In this document: positions 1-9,355 of the stretch, one piece after another
Layout: each line of letters opens with the position of its first letter
How positions within the stretch are numbered: the first letter of the stretch is position 1
Assembly (NCBI GenBank): GCA_963696675.1
Contig: CAVOLM010000065.1
Span: 111,502 to 175,501, forward strand
Source of the DNA: DATBVX01 sp963696675
GTDB lineage: Bacteria > Pseudomonadota > Gammaproteobacteria > Steroidobacterales > Steroidobacteraceae
Length of the DNA: 64,000 nt
Reading direction: 5' to 3'
Notes under the pieces: generated by a model
Told to the model about the DNA's origin: nothing
The model's input: only the letters and a program-made list of their open reading frames with translations
Databases searched by the model: none
Program-made: the position numbers and the translations under genes

Positions 1-14
1 AGCTGTCGGTTTTT

Positions 15-1406
15 TCAGTGCCCGGCGACCTGGTCGGCGCGAAAGGCCTGCGGATCGAGATTGTGCTTGCGAAGCAGCTTGTAGAATTCGGAGCGATTGC
101 GATCGGCGAGCCGCGCCGCCTGCGCCACATTGCCGACCGTCATCTGCAGCAGGTTTACCAGGTAATCGAATTCGAAGTTGTCTCGCGCGCGCGCGAAGGG
201 CAGAAATTCCCGCGGCTTGCTGCGTAGTGCGCTCTGCACCAGAGATCCGGGAATCAGCGACGTGGTCGCGAGCACCACGCACTGCTCGACGACATTGCGC
301 AGCTGGCGGATGTTGCCAGGCCAGGGCGCCGAGACCAGCATCTCCATCGCTTCCGAAGAGAACCCGCTGACATCCACTGCGGTGTCCGCCAGCTTGGCGC
401 GAATCGCAGCGAGGAAGTGCGTTGCCAGCCGCGGAATGTCATCGCGGCGTGCGGCCAGCGACGGAATCTCCAGCGTCACCACGTTGACGCGGTAGTACAG
501 ATCCTCGCGAAAGCGCCGCTCGCGCACCGCGAGCTCCAGGTCCTGGTGACTCGCCGCGATCAGGCGCACGTCCACCGCAATCAGCTCCGTTGCGCCAACC
601 GGTCGCACTTCGCGTTCCTGCAGGGCGCGCAGCAACTTGGCCTGAAAAGTGAGCGGCATGTCGCCGATCTCATCGAGCAGCAGGCTTCCTCCCTGGGCGG
701 ATTGGATCAGACCGATGCGGCTGTCGATCGCACCAGTGAAAGAACCCTTGCGATGACCGAAGAATTCCGATTCGAACAGCGCTTCGGGGATCGCGCTGCA
801 ATTGACCGCGACGAACGGCTTGTCACGTCGGCGGCTGGCACGATGGATCGCTCTCGCCAGCAGCTCTTTCCCGGTTCCGCTCTCGCCCTGGATCAGCACA
901 CTCGAGTCGGTCAGCGCCACCTTGCGGGCGGAGCTCAGCAGCGCTTCCATCGCCGGGCTACGCGTCACGATCTCGGCCCGCCAGTCTCCATCCGCGGCGG
1001 TGGGGTTGTCCGTGGAGCCCCCCGCGCGCAGCGCTTTACCGATCGACTCGATGAGCTGCTCGCTGTCGAAGGGCTTGGTGAGATAGGCGAACACGCCGCG
1101 CTGGGCAGCATCGACCGCGTCCGGGATCGTGCCGTGCGCAGTGAGAATGATGACTGGAAGAGTCGGATGCTGGGAGTGCAGCGCTTCGAAGAGCGCCATG
1201 CCGTCCATGATCCCCATGCGTACATCGGTGACCACGACCTGGGGACGAAAGCGCGGAATCGCGGCCAGTGCCTGGCGGCCATTCTCAACGGTCTCGATCA
1301 GCCAGCCGGCGCGGCGCAGGCGAATCGCCAGCAACCTGAGCAACTTCACATCGTCATCGACGACGAGAATGCGCGCTGGCTCGATCACTGTTTCAGCGAC
1401 CCGCAT
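15..1406 (-). CDS. glrR: GlrR/QseF-type sigma-54-dependent response regulator
   Basis: This is an NtrC-family cytoplasmic response regulator of 463 aa that should activate sigma-54 promoters when phosphorylated by the kinase encoded two genes upstream. The order is receiver domain (about 12-125, phospho-acceptor Asp61 and Lys111), AAA+ domain (about 145-385, Walker A GESGTGK at 174-180) and a C-terminal Fis-type helix-turn-helix. The sigma-54 contact loop reads GSFTGA at 221-226 where the family usually has GAFTGA. It is last in the kinase-lipoprotein-regulator operon and its ATG overlaps the end of the lipoprotein gene by 14 nt. The gene order and NtrC architecture match the E. coli glrK-qseG-glrR locus, which controls glmY/rpoE-type envelope targets. 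Those targets cannot be inferred here. Confidence 0.9.
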   Translation of the reverse strand: MRVAETVIEPARILVVDDDVKLLRLLAIRLRRAGWLIETVENGRQALAAIPRFRPQVVVTDVRMGIMDGMALFEALHSQHPTLPVIILTAHGTIPDAVDAAQRGVFAYLTKPFDSEQLIESIGKALRAGGSTDNPTAADGDWRAEIVTRSPAMEALLSSARKVALTDSSVLIQGESGTGKELLARAIHRASRRRDKPFVAVNCSAIPEALFESEFFGHRKGSFTGAIDSRIGLIQSAQGGSLLLDEIGDMPLTFQAKLLRALQEREVRPVGATELIAVDVRLIAASHQDLELAVRERRFREDLYYRVNVVTLEIPSLAARRDDIPRLATHFLAAIRAKLADTAVDVSGFSSEAMEMLVSAPWPGNIRQLRNVVEQCVVLATTSLIPGSLVQSALRSKPREFLPFARARDNFEFDYLVNLLQMTVGNVAQAARLADRNRSEFYKLLRKHNLDPQAFRADQVAGH

Positions 1407-1981
1407 CGCTTTCCCTGCTGTTGATCTGCGTTTCGATCGACTTGAGCGCCTCGAGCTGCTTCTCCAGCCGGGCTCGCTGCGTACGCTCCGAATCGAGCTC
1501 CTGACGTGTCGCTTCGAGGCGTGCCGCGAGTTCCTGGCGATGCTGTTCCTCTGCGGTCAGGCGCTCGGTAAGCTCACGAGTGAAACCCGTCTCTTCGCAC
1601 GAGCGCGGCGTGCGCGGCGCGCTCGCCAGCAGCACCTCTGCGACCGAACGTTCGGCGGGATCGGCGTTGGGTTCATTCGCGGTGCGGGCAAGCAGCAAGG
1701 TGGCCCGCTCCGGATCGTAGAACGTCGCGTGCTCATTACCGAGCAGCAGCGCGAGACGCAGGTTGCGGCGCCGGCGAGTCAGGTGAGGACTCGAGTCGCG
1801 CCTTTTCCGCCAGCAACGCCGGTTCGTCCTGCTGCTGCAGTTCGCGCGCGTAGTTGCTCAGGCTGCTCAGGAGCGTGCCGCTCACGGCCGCAGGTGTTTG
1901 CGCCGGCAGCGGAGGGTTGGAATGACAAGCCGTCAACCACACCACGATGGCGAGCCCGCAAAGATGTCGCATGCCGATCAT
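1393..1981 (-). CDS. qseG: QseG-like outer-membrane lipoprotein (one frameshift)
   Basis: This is a small lipoprotein lying between the kinase and the regulator, the position of QseG, which in E. coli interacts with the kinase in the envelope. The N-terminus is a lipoprotein signal with lipobox LTAC; the rest is hydrophilic and the C-terminal third is a Glu/Arg/Gln-rich coiled coil. The reading frame breaks near 1765-1790. Removing one base joins the signal-peptide half to the coiled-coil half and gives about 195 aa. The ATG at 1981 directly follows the kinase stop, and an in-frame ATG at 1972 gives a more typical signal peptide. Assignment rests on position and lipobox because the family is poorly conserved. 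Confidence 0.65.
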
Positions 1982-3430
1982 TCAGGCCGCCTGCGCAAGA
2001 CGAAAGCGCACGCGCACGCACGCCCCCTGGCCCAGCGGCGAGTCGGCAATGTCGATGGATCCATCATGGGCCTGCGCATACTGGCGGGCGATGGCGAGCC
2101 CGAGCCCGGTGCCTTGCACATGTCCCTGGTACGGTGCGCGACCCTGGTAGAAGGGCTCGAATACCAGTTGGCGCTCGTCGGGATCGATGCCGGGGCCGTT
2201 GTCAGCAATCTCCAGCGTGACGTCCGGGCCATCCGCCGCGAGACGGACCAGGATCTTGCCGTGTGCCGGCGTGTACTTCACGGCGTTCGACAACAGGTTG
2301 TCGACCAGGATCCGCAGCTGCCCGTGGTCGCCTTGCAGGACTGCGGGTGCGATCAGGCTGTCGATGGTGAGCGCCTTCGCGGCTCTGACCAGGTTCTGAC
2401 CGTCGAGGGCACTGCGCACGATTTCGTCGAGCGCCACCTTATCGCGTCTTGACGCTTCGACGCGCGGCACCTGTGTGCGGCCGAATTCCAACAAGTCCTC
2501 GATCAGGCGCTGCAGCTGCAGGCCGCTGTCGCGCAGGATGTGCGCGATTTCCCGCTGCTCCGCATTGAGCCCGCGTGCATCGTCATCGAGCAACAGCTCC
2601 GAGCCCTCGCGCAGTGTCGTGAGCGGCGTCTTGAGCTCGTGGGAGATGTGACGCAGGAATGTAGCCTTCTGCTCTTCGAGCTCGAGAATGCGACGGCGCA
2701 GCCGTTCGAGGGTGCTGCCGAGCTCCTGCAGATCGAGGGGTCCGCGCACCGACACGCTCGCGCCGAAGTCACCCGAGCCGAGCCGGCGAATCTCGCTCTC
2801 GATCTGGCGCAGCGGCCGGGTGATCAGCACCACGAAAACGATGGCGAGAAGCACCGCCACTGGCACCGCCGCTGCCGCCTGCAGCAGGAGCGTGCGCTGC
2901 AGATCGCTCGACTCATCCTTCGCCTTGCTGGCGTGACTCGCGATCAGCTTGCTGCTCTCGGCGAGGATCGAACGTGCACGAGCATTGAGCGCAGCCCACC
3001 CATCGGCGATGTCGGTCGGATCCGCGGCGACGAGATCCCCGCCGCCGGTCAACACTGCGTGATTGAAATCGGTTTCGGACTGCATGAGTTCAGCGAGCTG
3101 CCGGCGGAGGATGGCGTTGAGGTTGAGCGCTTCCAGCCTCTGGGCAGCAGCCTCGAAGCTGCGGCGCGCGTCCTGATAGGTCACGTAGAAATCACGATCG
3201 TGAAGCACTCCGTACTGACCAAGGCTGCGCTCCATGGCGGTGAGAAATTCGATCAGCGCGCGGCTCTCGTGCGTAGCATTTTCCGCATCGAGCACCGCAA
3301 CGCGGTTGCGCTGCGCCAGCCGATCGACCTGCACCACCGCGGTGATCACGGCAGCCATCAGCGGTATGGCGACAGCCGCGAATCCGAGCAGGATCAGCCG
3401 CACGATCGACTTGGGCCGCGCGAGTCGCAT
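1982..3430 (-). CDS. glrK: GlrK/QseE-type membrane sensor histidine kinase
   Basis: This is an inner-membrane sensor kinase of 482 aa. The start at 3430 was chosen because it is followed by basic residues and the first membrane helix; the open frame extends upstream but has no membrane or domain content there. The protein has two transmembrane helices flanking a helical periplasmic sensor of about 140 aa, then HAMP, a HisKA domain with H-box motif HISHELKTPL, and a HATPase domain with N, G1 (DNGPGID) and G2 (GTGLGLAI) boxes. It is the first gene of the operon with the lipoprotein and sigma-54 regulator downstream and probably phosphorylates that regulator. The signal sensed is unknown. Confidence 0.88.
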   Translation of the reverse strand: MRLARPKSIVRLILLGFAAVAIPLMAAVITAVVQVDRLAQRNRVAVLDAENATHESRALIEFLTAMERSLGQYGVLHDRDFYVTYQDARRSFEAAAQRLEALNLNAILRRQLAELMQSETDFNHAVLTGGGDLVAADPTDIADGWAALNARARSILAESSKLIASHASKAKDESSDLQRTLLLQAAAAVPVAVLLAIVFVVLITRPLRQIESEIRRLGSGDFGASVSVRGPLDLQELGSTLERLRRRILELEEQKATFLRHISHELKTPLTTLREGSELLLDDDARGLNAEQREIAHILRDSGLQLQRLIEDLLEFGRTQVPRVEASRRDKVALDEIVRSALDGQNLVRAAKALTIDSLIAPAVLQGDHGQLRILVDNLLSNAVKYTPAHGKILVRLAADGPDVTLEIADNGPGIDPDERQLVFEPFYQGRAPYQGHVQGTGLGLAIARQYAQAHDGSIDIADSPLGQGACVRVRFRLAQAA

Positions 3431-3613
3431 CAACCGATTATCCTGCACGCTTCGCGCCAAGGGACATTGCTGAGCCGAGATTCTTGCGGGGACATTGCGT
3501 GTGCGGGGGATGGCGAGACCCGCTCCCCCATTTTGGGTGTGGCCCAAGCGAAACACACGGCACGTCGCCGCGGCCGGTCGGTTTCGACTGCGCCAAAGCC
3601 TCATCGGTTCCCA

Positions 3614-3664
3614 AGCGTTGCCATCCGGCAACGCTAGCTGGCCACTGTAGCCCGCTTGGCGGGC
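3614..3664. repeat. Two adjacent strong hairpins in a 361-bp gene-free stretch
   Basis: The gap 3431-3791 holds no convincing gene. It contains a 9-bp perfect stem with a 4-nt loop (3614-3635) followed by a 6-bp perfect GC stem with a 3-nt loop (3650-3664). Neither has a U-tract, so they look more like REP-type hairpins than intrinsic terminators. A 10-bp direct repeat (gggacattgc) also occurs at 3461 and 3488. The gap must carry the promoter for the kinase operon, but I could not place one. Confidence 0.5.
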
Positions 3665-3791
3665 GTAAGCACCTGAAATCAATGGATCGCCTTCGTGGCA
3701 CGAGGCTTGCTCCGTGTCACGAGTGCCCGGCGTCGCGCGGCGACGCCGGCGTTCGGACACCCAACGAAGTCGCTCATGCGAGGAGAAGCTC

Positions 3792-4074
3792 ATGGATAAC
3801 CACATCAAGTTCGCCGCGTCTCGCGGCAATGCTCTGCTGCGCAGCCGCTTACGCGGGCGATCAGCAGCGCCCCACGGCCGCGGGCAAGGAGACCAGCGGG
3901 GCGGTGCTGCCGGAATTCAGCACTCTCGATGCCAATGGTGATGGCGTGATCAGCAAGGAAGAGGCACGCACCCAGGCGAGCCTGGCGGCGATCTTTGCCG
4001 ACGTCGACGCCAACAACAACGGCAAGCTCGACAGCCGCGAGTACGCCGAGGCACGCAACCTGCTCGAGGAGTAA
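3792..4074 (+). CDS. Small secreted EF-hand calcium-binding protein (one frameshift)
   Basis: An AGGAGAAG Shine-Dalgarno sits just before the ATG at 3792. The signal peptide breaks near 3810-3820. Removing one base joins the start to the hydrophobic stretch LAAMLCCAAAYAG and the mature part, giving about 93 aa. The mature protein carries two EF-hand loops: DANGDGVISKEE is canonical, and DANNNGKLDSRE has Asn at position 5. It should be periplasmic and bind Ca2+, with no further function inferable. An in-frame ATG at 3831 would give too short a signal, so a sequencing indel is more likely than a later start. Confidence 0.7.
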
Positions 4075-4116
4075 GACGCTTCACCTTTCGGCCCTCGGGC
4101 GGTAGCCTTCAGGGCG

Positions 4117-5097
4117 ATGAAGAACCTGCAGATCCGCATCGGCAGGGTGTTCGAGGGCACACCCGATCCAGCCGACTTCGAGCTGGTCGAAACCGAGGCA
4201 CCGACGCCTGGCAAGGGCGAAATGCTCTGCCGGACGAAGTGGTTGTCGCTCGATTCAGCGCTCTATCGCCTGCACGCTCACGATGGCGTGCCCACACGGC
4301 GGCATCAGGTGATGTCGGCGCGAGCGATCTGCGAAGTGATCGAATCGCGCAATGAGGTCTTCAATACCGGCGACGTCGTCGTCATGGAAGGCGGGATGCA
4401 ACAGTACTGCGTTTCCGATGGCTTGCAGGCGCATCGTGCCAAGACCGGCAGCGCGCCGATCTCCACCGCGCTCGGCGTGATGGGTGTTTCGGGCTTGACC
4501 GCGTACTGCGGACTGCTTGAGGTCGCACAGATCAGGCAGGGCGAAACGTTACTGGTCTCCGGAGCGGCAGGAGCCATGGGATCGATGGCCGGTCAGATTG
4601 CGAGAATCAAGGGATGTCGCGTGATCGGCATCGCCGGTACTCGCGAAGAGAGTAACTGGTGCGTGAAGGAAGCACACTTCAACTCGTGCATCAGTCACCG
4701 CGCGGAACCCATCGAACAACGTCTGCGGCAGGTCGCGCCCAAGGGGGTCGACGTGTACTTCGATACCGTAGACGGAGCCATCCTCGATGCCGTCGTCACA
4801 GGACAACATCTGTCGCGCAACGGGCGCATCGTGCTCGGCGCGCCTGCCGCCAGGTACAACGATACCGCGACCCTGAAGCTGCAGCCCGCGGTTGACGCCG
4901 GCGCGAAGGTGTTGCCACTCGTCGTGCAGGACCTCGAGCGCCAGCGCGAAGCGTTCCTGCGTGATGCCATCGCGTGGTTCGCCGAAGGTCACATCCGCTA
5001 TCGCGAAGACATCGTCGATGGTTTGCCCAATGTGCCGGTCGAACTCTGCAAGCTGGCGCGTGGCGAGGGATTCGGCAAGGCCCTAGTTAGGCCCTGA
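4117..5097 (+). CDS. NADP-dependent medium-chain oxidoreductase (curcumin/alkenal reductase type)
   Basis: This is a zinc-free MDR-superfamily reductase of 326 aa, probably reducing activated double bonds of enones or alkenals with NADPH in the cytoplasm. An N-terminal GroES-like domain is followed by a Rossmann domain with the glycine motif SGAAGAMGSMAGQIA, and the segment VDVYFDTVDG is typical of the PTGR/CurA group. Length matches the family. It is monocistronic, preceded by the EF-hand gene on the same strand, and its stop lies inside a small hairpin. The physiological substrate cannot be told from sequence. Confidence 0.85.
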   Translation: MKNLQIRIGRVFEGTPDPADFELVETEAPTPGKGEMLCRTKWLSLDSALYRLHAHDGVPTRRHQVMSARAICEVIESRNEVFNTGDVVVMEGGMQQYCVSDGLQAHRAKTGSAPISTALGVMGVSGLTAYCGLLEVAQIRQGETLLVSGAAGAMGSMAGQIARIKGCRVIGIAGTREESNWCVKEAHFNSCISHRAEPIEQRLRQVAPKGVDVYFDTVDGAILDAVVTGQHLSRNGRIVLGAPAARYNDTATLKLQPAVDAGAKVLPLVVQDLERQREAFLRDAIAWFAEGHIRYREDIVDGLPNVPVELCKLARGEGFGKALVRP

Positions 5098-5108
5098 GCG
5101 GCGCTCAG
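5094..5108 (+). terminator. Possible terminator hairpin after the reductase gene
   Basis: A perfect 6-bp stem with a 3-nt loop (CTGAGC-GGC-GCTCAG) overlaps the stop codon of the reductase. No U-tract follows, so intrinsic termination is uncertain. Confidence 0.3.
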
Positions 5109-5224
5109 CAGAGCGCGTGCGCTGGTTCACGGACTGAGGATTCTCTGCAGGATCGAGGTCTTGCGGGCGAAGTTCTGTAAAAACGACCGTGGACGCCACG
5201 GTGCCGTAAACCTACGATGGCCCC

Positions 5225-5605
5225 ATGCTAATCGGGCTAATAACAATAACCATCAGCCTCGTCATCGCGATCCTCTGGCTGCCCTCGACGACCCGGCGTA
5301 CGCAGCAGGCTGCCAACAAGCGTCACTATCATTGCGTCGCCGTCGAGCCGCCCAACGCCTCGGTGTGCTGCACTCGCTGTGAGGAACTGCGCGGTCGGCG
5401 CTTCCTCGTGAACACTGCGCCGCCCCTTCCGGTCCCTGGATGCACGGCTGAGGCCTGCACCTGTCGCTACGTGCACTACGTCGATCGGCGCGCCGGGGTG
5501 ACCCGTCGTCGCCACGATCGCGGTGAACGCGACCGCATGCCGCTGATCGCCGACCGGCGCCTGAGGTCGGACCGGCGTCACCCGAGACCCCGCGCGCTCG
5601 CCTGA
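5225..5605 (+). CDS. Conserved small Cys-rich membrane-anchored protein, unknown function
   Basis: This 126-aa protein has an N-terminal hydrophobic helix (about residues 2-19), then a soluble part with regularly placed cysteines (HYHCVAVEPP, SVCCTRCEELRGRRFL, VPGCTAEACTCRYVHYVDRR) and a very Arg-rich tail. The Cys pattern and the leucine/proline linker before PGC resemble a family of short uncharacterised proteobacterial proteins, recalled from memory. The clustered cysteines suggest metal binding or disulfides, which is inference. Codon use is like its neighbours and the opposite frames are shadows of the S9 peptidase region. It stands alone between the reductase and the peptidase. Confidence 0.7.
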   Translation: MLIGLITITISLVIAILWLPSTTRRTQQAANKRHYHCVAVEPPNASVCCTRCEELRGRRFLVNTAPPLPVPGCTAEACTCRYVHYVDRRAGVTRRRHDRGERDRMPLIADRRLRSDRRHPRPRALA

Positions 5606-5776
5606 ACCGGCTACGCCCGACACGCGGGCGTAGCGTTCCGTCGTCATCCCGCAGCCCTTCGAACTGCAAATTGCGCAACGGCCCGGCCGCGCGGCAGAAT
5701 GCGCGCCCATTGCGCCGCGCACCAATCTGAAAAGTTCACTGCCGCGTGCGCTTCCCTGTTTCGCAAGGAGTACTTC

Positions 5777-7813
5777 ATGCGATTGCTGGTCATGCCTCGA
5801 TTCTGGTGCTGCTGCCTGTTCTTCCTTCTGTACGGTGCGCAAGCGCAGCCCGCAGCGGGTTCTGCGCCCCTCAGCGCCGAGGCGATGTGGCAGCTGCAAA
5901 GAGTCGGTGACCCGGACCTCTCGCCCGACGGCAAACTCGTCGTGGTGCCCGTAACCCGCTACGACATGGACAAGAACAAGGGATTCAGTGATCTGTGGTT
6001 GATCCCCACCGCGGGCGGCGCCGCGCGCCAGCTCACGAGCGATGATGCCTCTGACAACGAGCCGTGTTTCAGCCCGGACGGCAAATGGATCGCGTTCGTT
6101 TCCAAGCGTGGCGAGGACAAGGACAGTCAGCTCTACGTCATCGCGATCGACGGCGGCGAGGCGCGCCGCGTGACGCGCATTCCGACCGGTGTGTCGGCGC
6201 CGAAATGGTTTCCCGATTCGAAGCGCATCGCATTCATCACCTCGGTATGGCCCGACCTCAAGACCTGGAGCGAGATGGAACAGCGCATCAAGGATCGCGC
6301 CGATTCCAAGATGACGGCGAAGGTGTGGGACAAAGCGCCCTTCAGCTACTGGGACCACTTCATCGAGGATCGCGAGCCGCACGTGTACGCGGTCGCATTG
6401 GAAGGCGGCGACCCGCAACCGATCACGCTCGGCACCGGGTATCACCTCTCGATCACCGAAACGAGCACCAGCAGTTACGACATCGCGCCCGACGGCGCCG
6501 AGGTCGCCTTCGCGGCCGATACCGATCGCAGCGGGATCGATTCCAATTTCGATGTGTTCATCGTGCCCGCGAGCGGCGGCGAGGCGCGCAACCTGACGAC
6601 CGACAACGCGGCGGATGACGGGGAGCCGAAGTACAGTCGCGACGGGCGCTACCTCGCATTCGTGCGGCAGAAGATCAAGACCTTCTACGCCGACAAGCAG
6701 CGCCTGATGCTGTTCGACCGGCGTTCAGGGGAGACGCGCAATCTCACCGAGCAGTGGGATCGCTCCGCCGAGCAGCTCGCCTGGTCGCCTGATTCGCGCT
6801 CGCTGGTGGGGTCGATCGATGACGCGGGCACGCGGCGGCTCTACCGCTTCGAACTGAAAGGCGCTGCGCCCAAGGCGCTTACCGGCGATACGAGTTTCTC
6901 TTCCCCGGTTCTCGAAGGCGCGATGCTGGTCGCGATTCGCCAGAGCTTCACCGAGCCGCCGACTGTCGTGAGCGTCAACGCCCGCAGCGGTGCCGCCACC
7001 AAGCTCTCCACCTTCAACGACATCGCGCTCGCCGGCATTCGCTGGGGCAAAGTCGAGAGCGTCACCTACAAGGGAGCGCGTGGCGATGACATCCAGATGT
7101 GGGTGATCTATCCGCCGGATTTCGATCCGGCGCGCAAGTACCCGGTCTACATGCTGCTGCACGGCGGACCACACAATGGCATCACCGACGGCACGCAATG
7201 GCGCTGGAACGCCGAGGTGTTCGCCGGTTGGGGTTACATCACGACCTGGCACAACTTCCACGGCTCGAGCGGTTTCGGCCAGGAGTTCACCGACTCGATC
7301 AATCCCGACCGCATTTCCATGCCCTACGAGGACACGATCAAGGCGGCCGAATACCTCATGTCGAAGCCGTACGTGGACAGCGCGCGCATGGCCGCGGGCG
7401 GCGGCAGCTATGGTGGATTTCTCGCCACGACGCTCCTCGGACGGCCGCATCCGTTCAAGACGCTGGTGGCGCATGCCGCGGTGTTCGACGAGTTCACCCA
7501 GTACGCGGCGGACTACGGCGCAGAGAAACGCCGTTTCTTCGACTACTGGCAGAAGCCTGAGGAGTTCATGCGTTATTCGCCACACAGTGCCGCGGCGAAC
7601 TTCAATACCCCGACGCTCGTCATCCATGGCCAGCTCGACCGGCGCGTGCCGGTGAATCATGGTTTCGAGCTCTTCAACATCCTGCAGACGCGTGGTGTGC
7701 CGAGCAAGATGGTGTATTTCCCGGACGAGAATCATTGGGTGCTGAAGCCGCAGAACTCGCTGTTCTGGTACCAGACCAAGCGCGAGTGGCTCGACAAGTA
7801 CATCGGTCACTGA
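5777..7813 (+). CDS. Secreted S9-family prolyl-oligopeptidase-like serine peptidase
   Basis: This exported peptidase of 678 aa should act on short peptides in the periplasm, as S9C/S9B enzymes do. The ATG at 5777 has an AAGGAG site six bases upstream and opens a signal peptide ending near AQAQ. A beta-propeller built from PD40-like repeats (about 40-400) precedes the alpha/beta-hydrolase domain. The nucleophile motif GGGSYGGF places Ser544; the acid motif GQLDRRVP and the histidine motif DENHWV follow in order, so the triad is complete. The next gene starts 23 bp downstream, suggesting co-transcription. Confidence 0.92.
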   Translation: MRLLVMPRFWCCCLFFLLYGAQAQPAAGSAPLSAEAMWQLQRVGDPDLSPDGKLVVVPVTRYDMDKNKGFSDLWLIPTAGGAARQLTSDDASDNEPCFSPDGKWIAFVSKRGEDKDSQLYVIAIDGGEARRVTRIPTGVSAPKWFPDSKRIAFITSVWPDLKTWSEMEQRIKDRADSKMTAKVWDKAPFSYWDHFIEDREPHVYAVALEGGDPQPITLGTGYHLSITETSTSSYDIAPDGAEVAFAADTDRSGIDSNFDVFIVPASGGEARNLTTDNAADDGEPKYSRDGRYLAFVRQKIKTFYADKQRLMLFDRRSGETRNLTEQWDRSAEQLAWSPDSRSLVGSIDDAGTRRLYRFELKGAAPKALTGDTSFSSPVLEGAMLVAIRQSFTEPPTVVSVNARSGAATKLSTFNDIALAGIRWGKVESVTYKGARGDDIQMWVIYPPDFDPARKYPVYMLLHGGPHNGITDGTQWRWNAEVFAGWGYITTWHNFHGSSGFGQEFTDSINPDRISMPYEDTIKAAEYLMSKPYVDSARMAAGGGSYGGFLATTLLGRPHPFKTLVAHAAVFDEFTQYAADYGAEKRRFFDYWQKPEEFMRYSPHSAAANFNTPTLVIHGQLDRRVPVNHGFELFNILQTRGVPSKMVYFPDENHWVLKPQNSLFWYQTKREWLDKYIGH

Positions 7814-7836
7814 AAACCCGGATCCCGGAGGCAGAC

Positions 7837-8937
7837 ATGGATCGCAGGCAATTCCTCGGCACGAGCACGGCGCTGTCGGTAGTTGCGACGCTGCCGGGCG
7901 CGCCGCTCTGCGCCGCAACTCAACCGCGCCAGTTGAAGATCCTGATCCTGGGCGGCACGCGCTTCATCGGCCCGCATGTCGTAGAACTCGCGCGCGCACA
8001 CGGGCACGAGGTGACGCTCTTCAATCGCGGCAAGACCAATGTCGGTCGCGTCACTGGCGTTGAAGTCCTGCACGGAGATCGCAACGGCCAGCTCGACGCA
8101 TTGGCAGGCCGCAAATGGGATGCGGTGCTGGACACATCGGCGTTCGTGCCGCGCATCGTGAAATTGTCCGCCGAGCTTCTGAAGGATTCGGTTTCGCACT
8201 ACGTGTACGTGTCGAGCATCTCGGCGTACGCGAGTTTCGCCAACGCGAACGACGAGAGCTCGCCGGTTGGCAAGATGACCGATGAGACCATCGAGAAGGT
8301 CGATGAGAACACCTACGGTCCGCTCAAGGCGCTCTGTGAGCAGACAGCCGAGCGCACCATGCCCGGCCGCGTGACGATCCTGAGGCCCGGCTACATCGTC
8401 GGGCCCGACGATAACAGCGATCGCTTCACCTACTGGCCGGCTCGCGTCGCGCGTGGCGGCGAGGTCCTCGCCCCCAATACGCCGCGGGACGAGATCCAGG
8501 TCATCGACGTGCGCGATCTCGCGGCGTTCACACTCCTGTGCATCGAGCAGCGCGTGCTTGGAACATTCAACCTGGTCTCGCCGCCGCGCACCTTCACCAT
8601 GGGTGAGCTGATGAATGATTGCATTGCCGCGGCGAAATCCGACGCGCGCATCACCTGGGTGCCGGCGGAGTTCCTCGAAGCGCACGGCGTCGTCGACGGC
8701 GATCTGCCGATCTGGTCACACGCGGTAGGCGAAAACGCGGGCTTCGCGCTCACCAGCGCGCAACGGGCGCTAGCCGCAGGCCTGAAGATTCGGCCCTTGA
8801 CCGAAACCGTGCGCGACACGCTGGCCTGGCAGCGCACACGCCCGGCCGAACAGCAGGCCAAGCTCAAGGCCGGGATTTCAGCCGAGCGCGAGCAGGAACT
8901 GCTCGCCAGCTGGCACGAGAGCCAGCACAAGTCTTGA
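7837..8937 (+). CDS. Tat-exported NAD-dependent epimerase/dehydratase (extended SDR)
   Basis: The start at 7837 has a GGAG site and yields a twin-arginine signal (DRRQFLGTSTA) followed by a hydrophobic stretch ending at CAA, so this SDR appears to be folded in the cytoplasm and exported. The Rossmann motif is GGTRFIGPHVV and the catalytic YxxxK is YGPLK. Length is 366 aa. Exported epimerase-like proteins of this type occur beside peptidases and sugar genes but the substrate is unknown. It follows the S9 peptidase closely and may share its transcript. Confidence 0.85.
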   Translation: MDRRQFLGTSTALSVVATLPGAPLCAATQPRQLKILILGGTRFIGPHVVELARAHGHEVTLFNRGKTNVGRVTGVEVLHGDRNGQLDALAGRKWDAVLDTSAFVPRIVKLSAELLKDSVSHYVYVSSISAYASFANANDESSPVGKMTDETIEKVDENTYGPLKALCEQTAERTMPGRVTILRPGYIVGPDDNSDRFTYWPARVARGGEVLAPNTPRDEIQVIDVRDLAAFTLLCIEQRVLGTFNLVSPPRTFTMGELMNDCIAAAKSDARITWVPAEFLEAHGVVDGDLPIWSHAVGENAGFALTSAQRALAAGLKIRPLTETVRDTLAWQRTRPAEQQAKLKAGISAEREQELLASWHESQHKS

Positions 8938-8995
8938 CCGAGCGGCCCGCGGCCCGCAGGCTTTCGGGCGTGGTGCCACGCGAGGGGTTTGAGCC

Positions 8996-9316
8996 ATGCT
9001 GCTGACAACGACGCCGTCGATCGACGGCCACCGGATCCACGAATACAAGGGTGTCGTCACCGGCGAGGCGATTCTCGGCGCGAACGTGTTTCGCGACCTG
9101 TTCGCGAGCATTCGCGACATTGTCGGCGGCCGCTCCGCCTCGTACGAGAAGGTGCTGAAGGATGCGCGCGACATGGCGCTCACCGAGATCGCGGAGGAAG
9201 CGCGCCGGCTGGGCGCGAATGCCGTGGTCGGTATCGATCTGGACTACGAGACCATCGGCGCCGGCAGCAGCATGCTGATGGTGAGCGCCAGCGGCACCGC
9301 CGTAGTCGTCGACTAG
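8996..9316 (+). CDS. YbjQ/UPF0145 family protein
   Basis: This 106-aa cytoplasmic protein has the full YbjQ-type fold signature: an N-terminal strand region, the segment YEKVLKDARDMALTEIAEEA, and the Gly-rich stretch GANAVVGIDLDYETIG. Members form pentamers and have been linked to heavy-metal binding, but function is not established. The gene begins 58 bp after the epimerase. Confidence 0.88.
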   Translation: MLLTTTPSIDGHRIHEYKGVVTGEAILGANVFRDLFASIRDIVGGRSASYEKVLKDARDMALTEIAEEARRLGANAVVGIDLDYETIGAGSSMLMVSASGTAVVVD

Positions 9317-9355
9317 AAGCGCCCGGGCTCCGGCAAGTCGCTCTTCCTCACACGC

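Noticed and set aside
3484..3791. Long upstream extension of the EF-hand reading frame
   Set aside because: The extension is low-complexity shadow coding without signal or domain, and a strong ribosome-binding site marks ATG at 3792.
3431..3829. N-terminal extension of the GlrK kinase frame
   Set aside because: No membrane helix or domain precedes the basic residues and helix at 3430; the extension would overlap the EF-hand gene.
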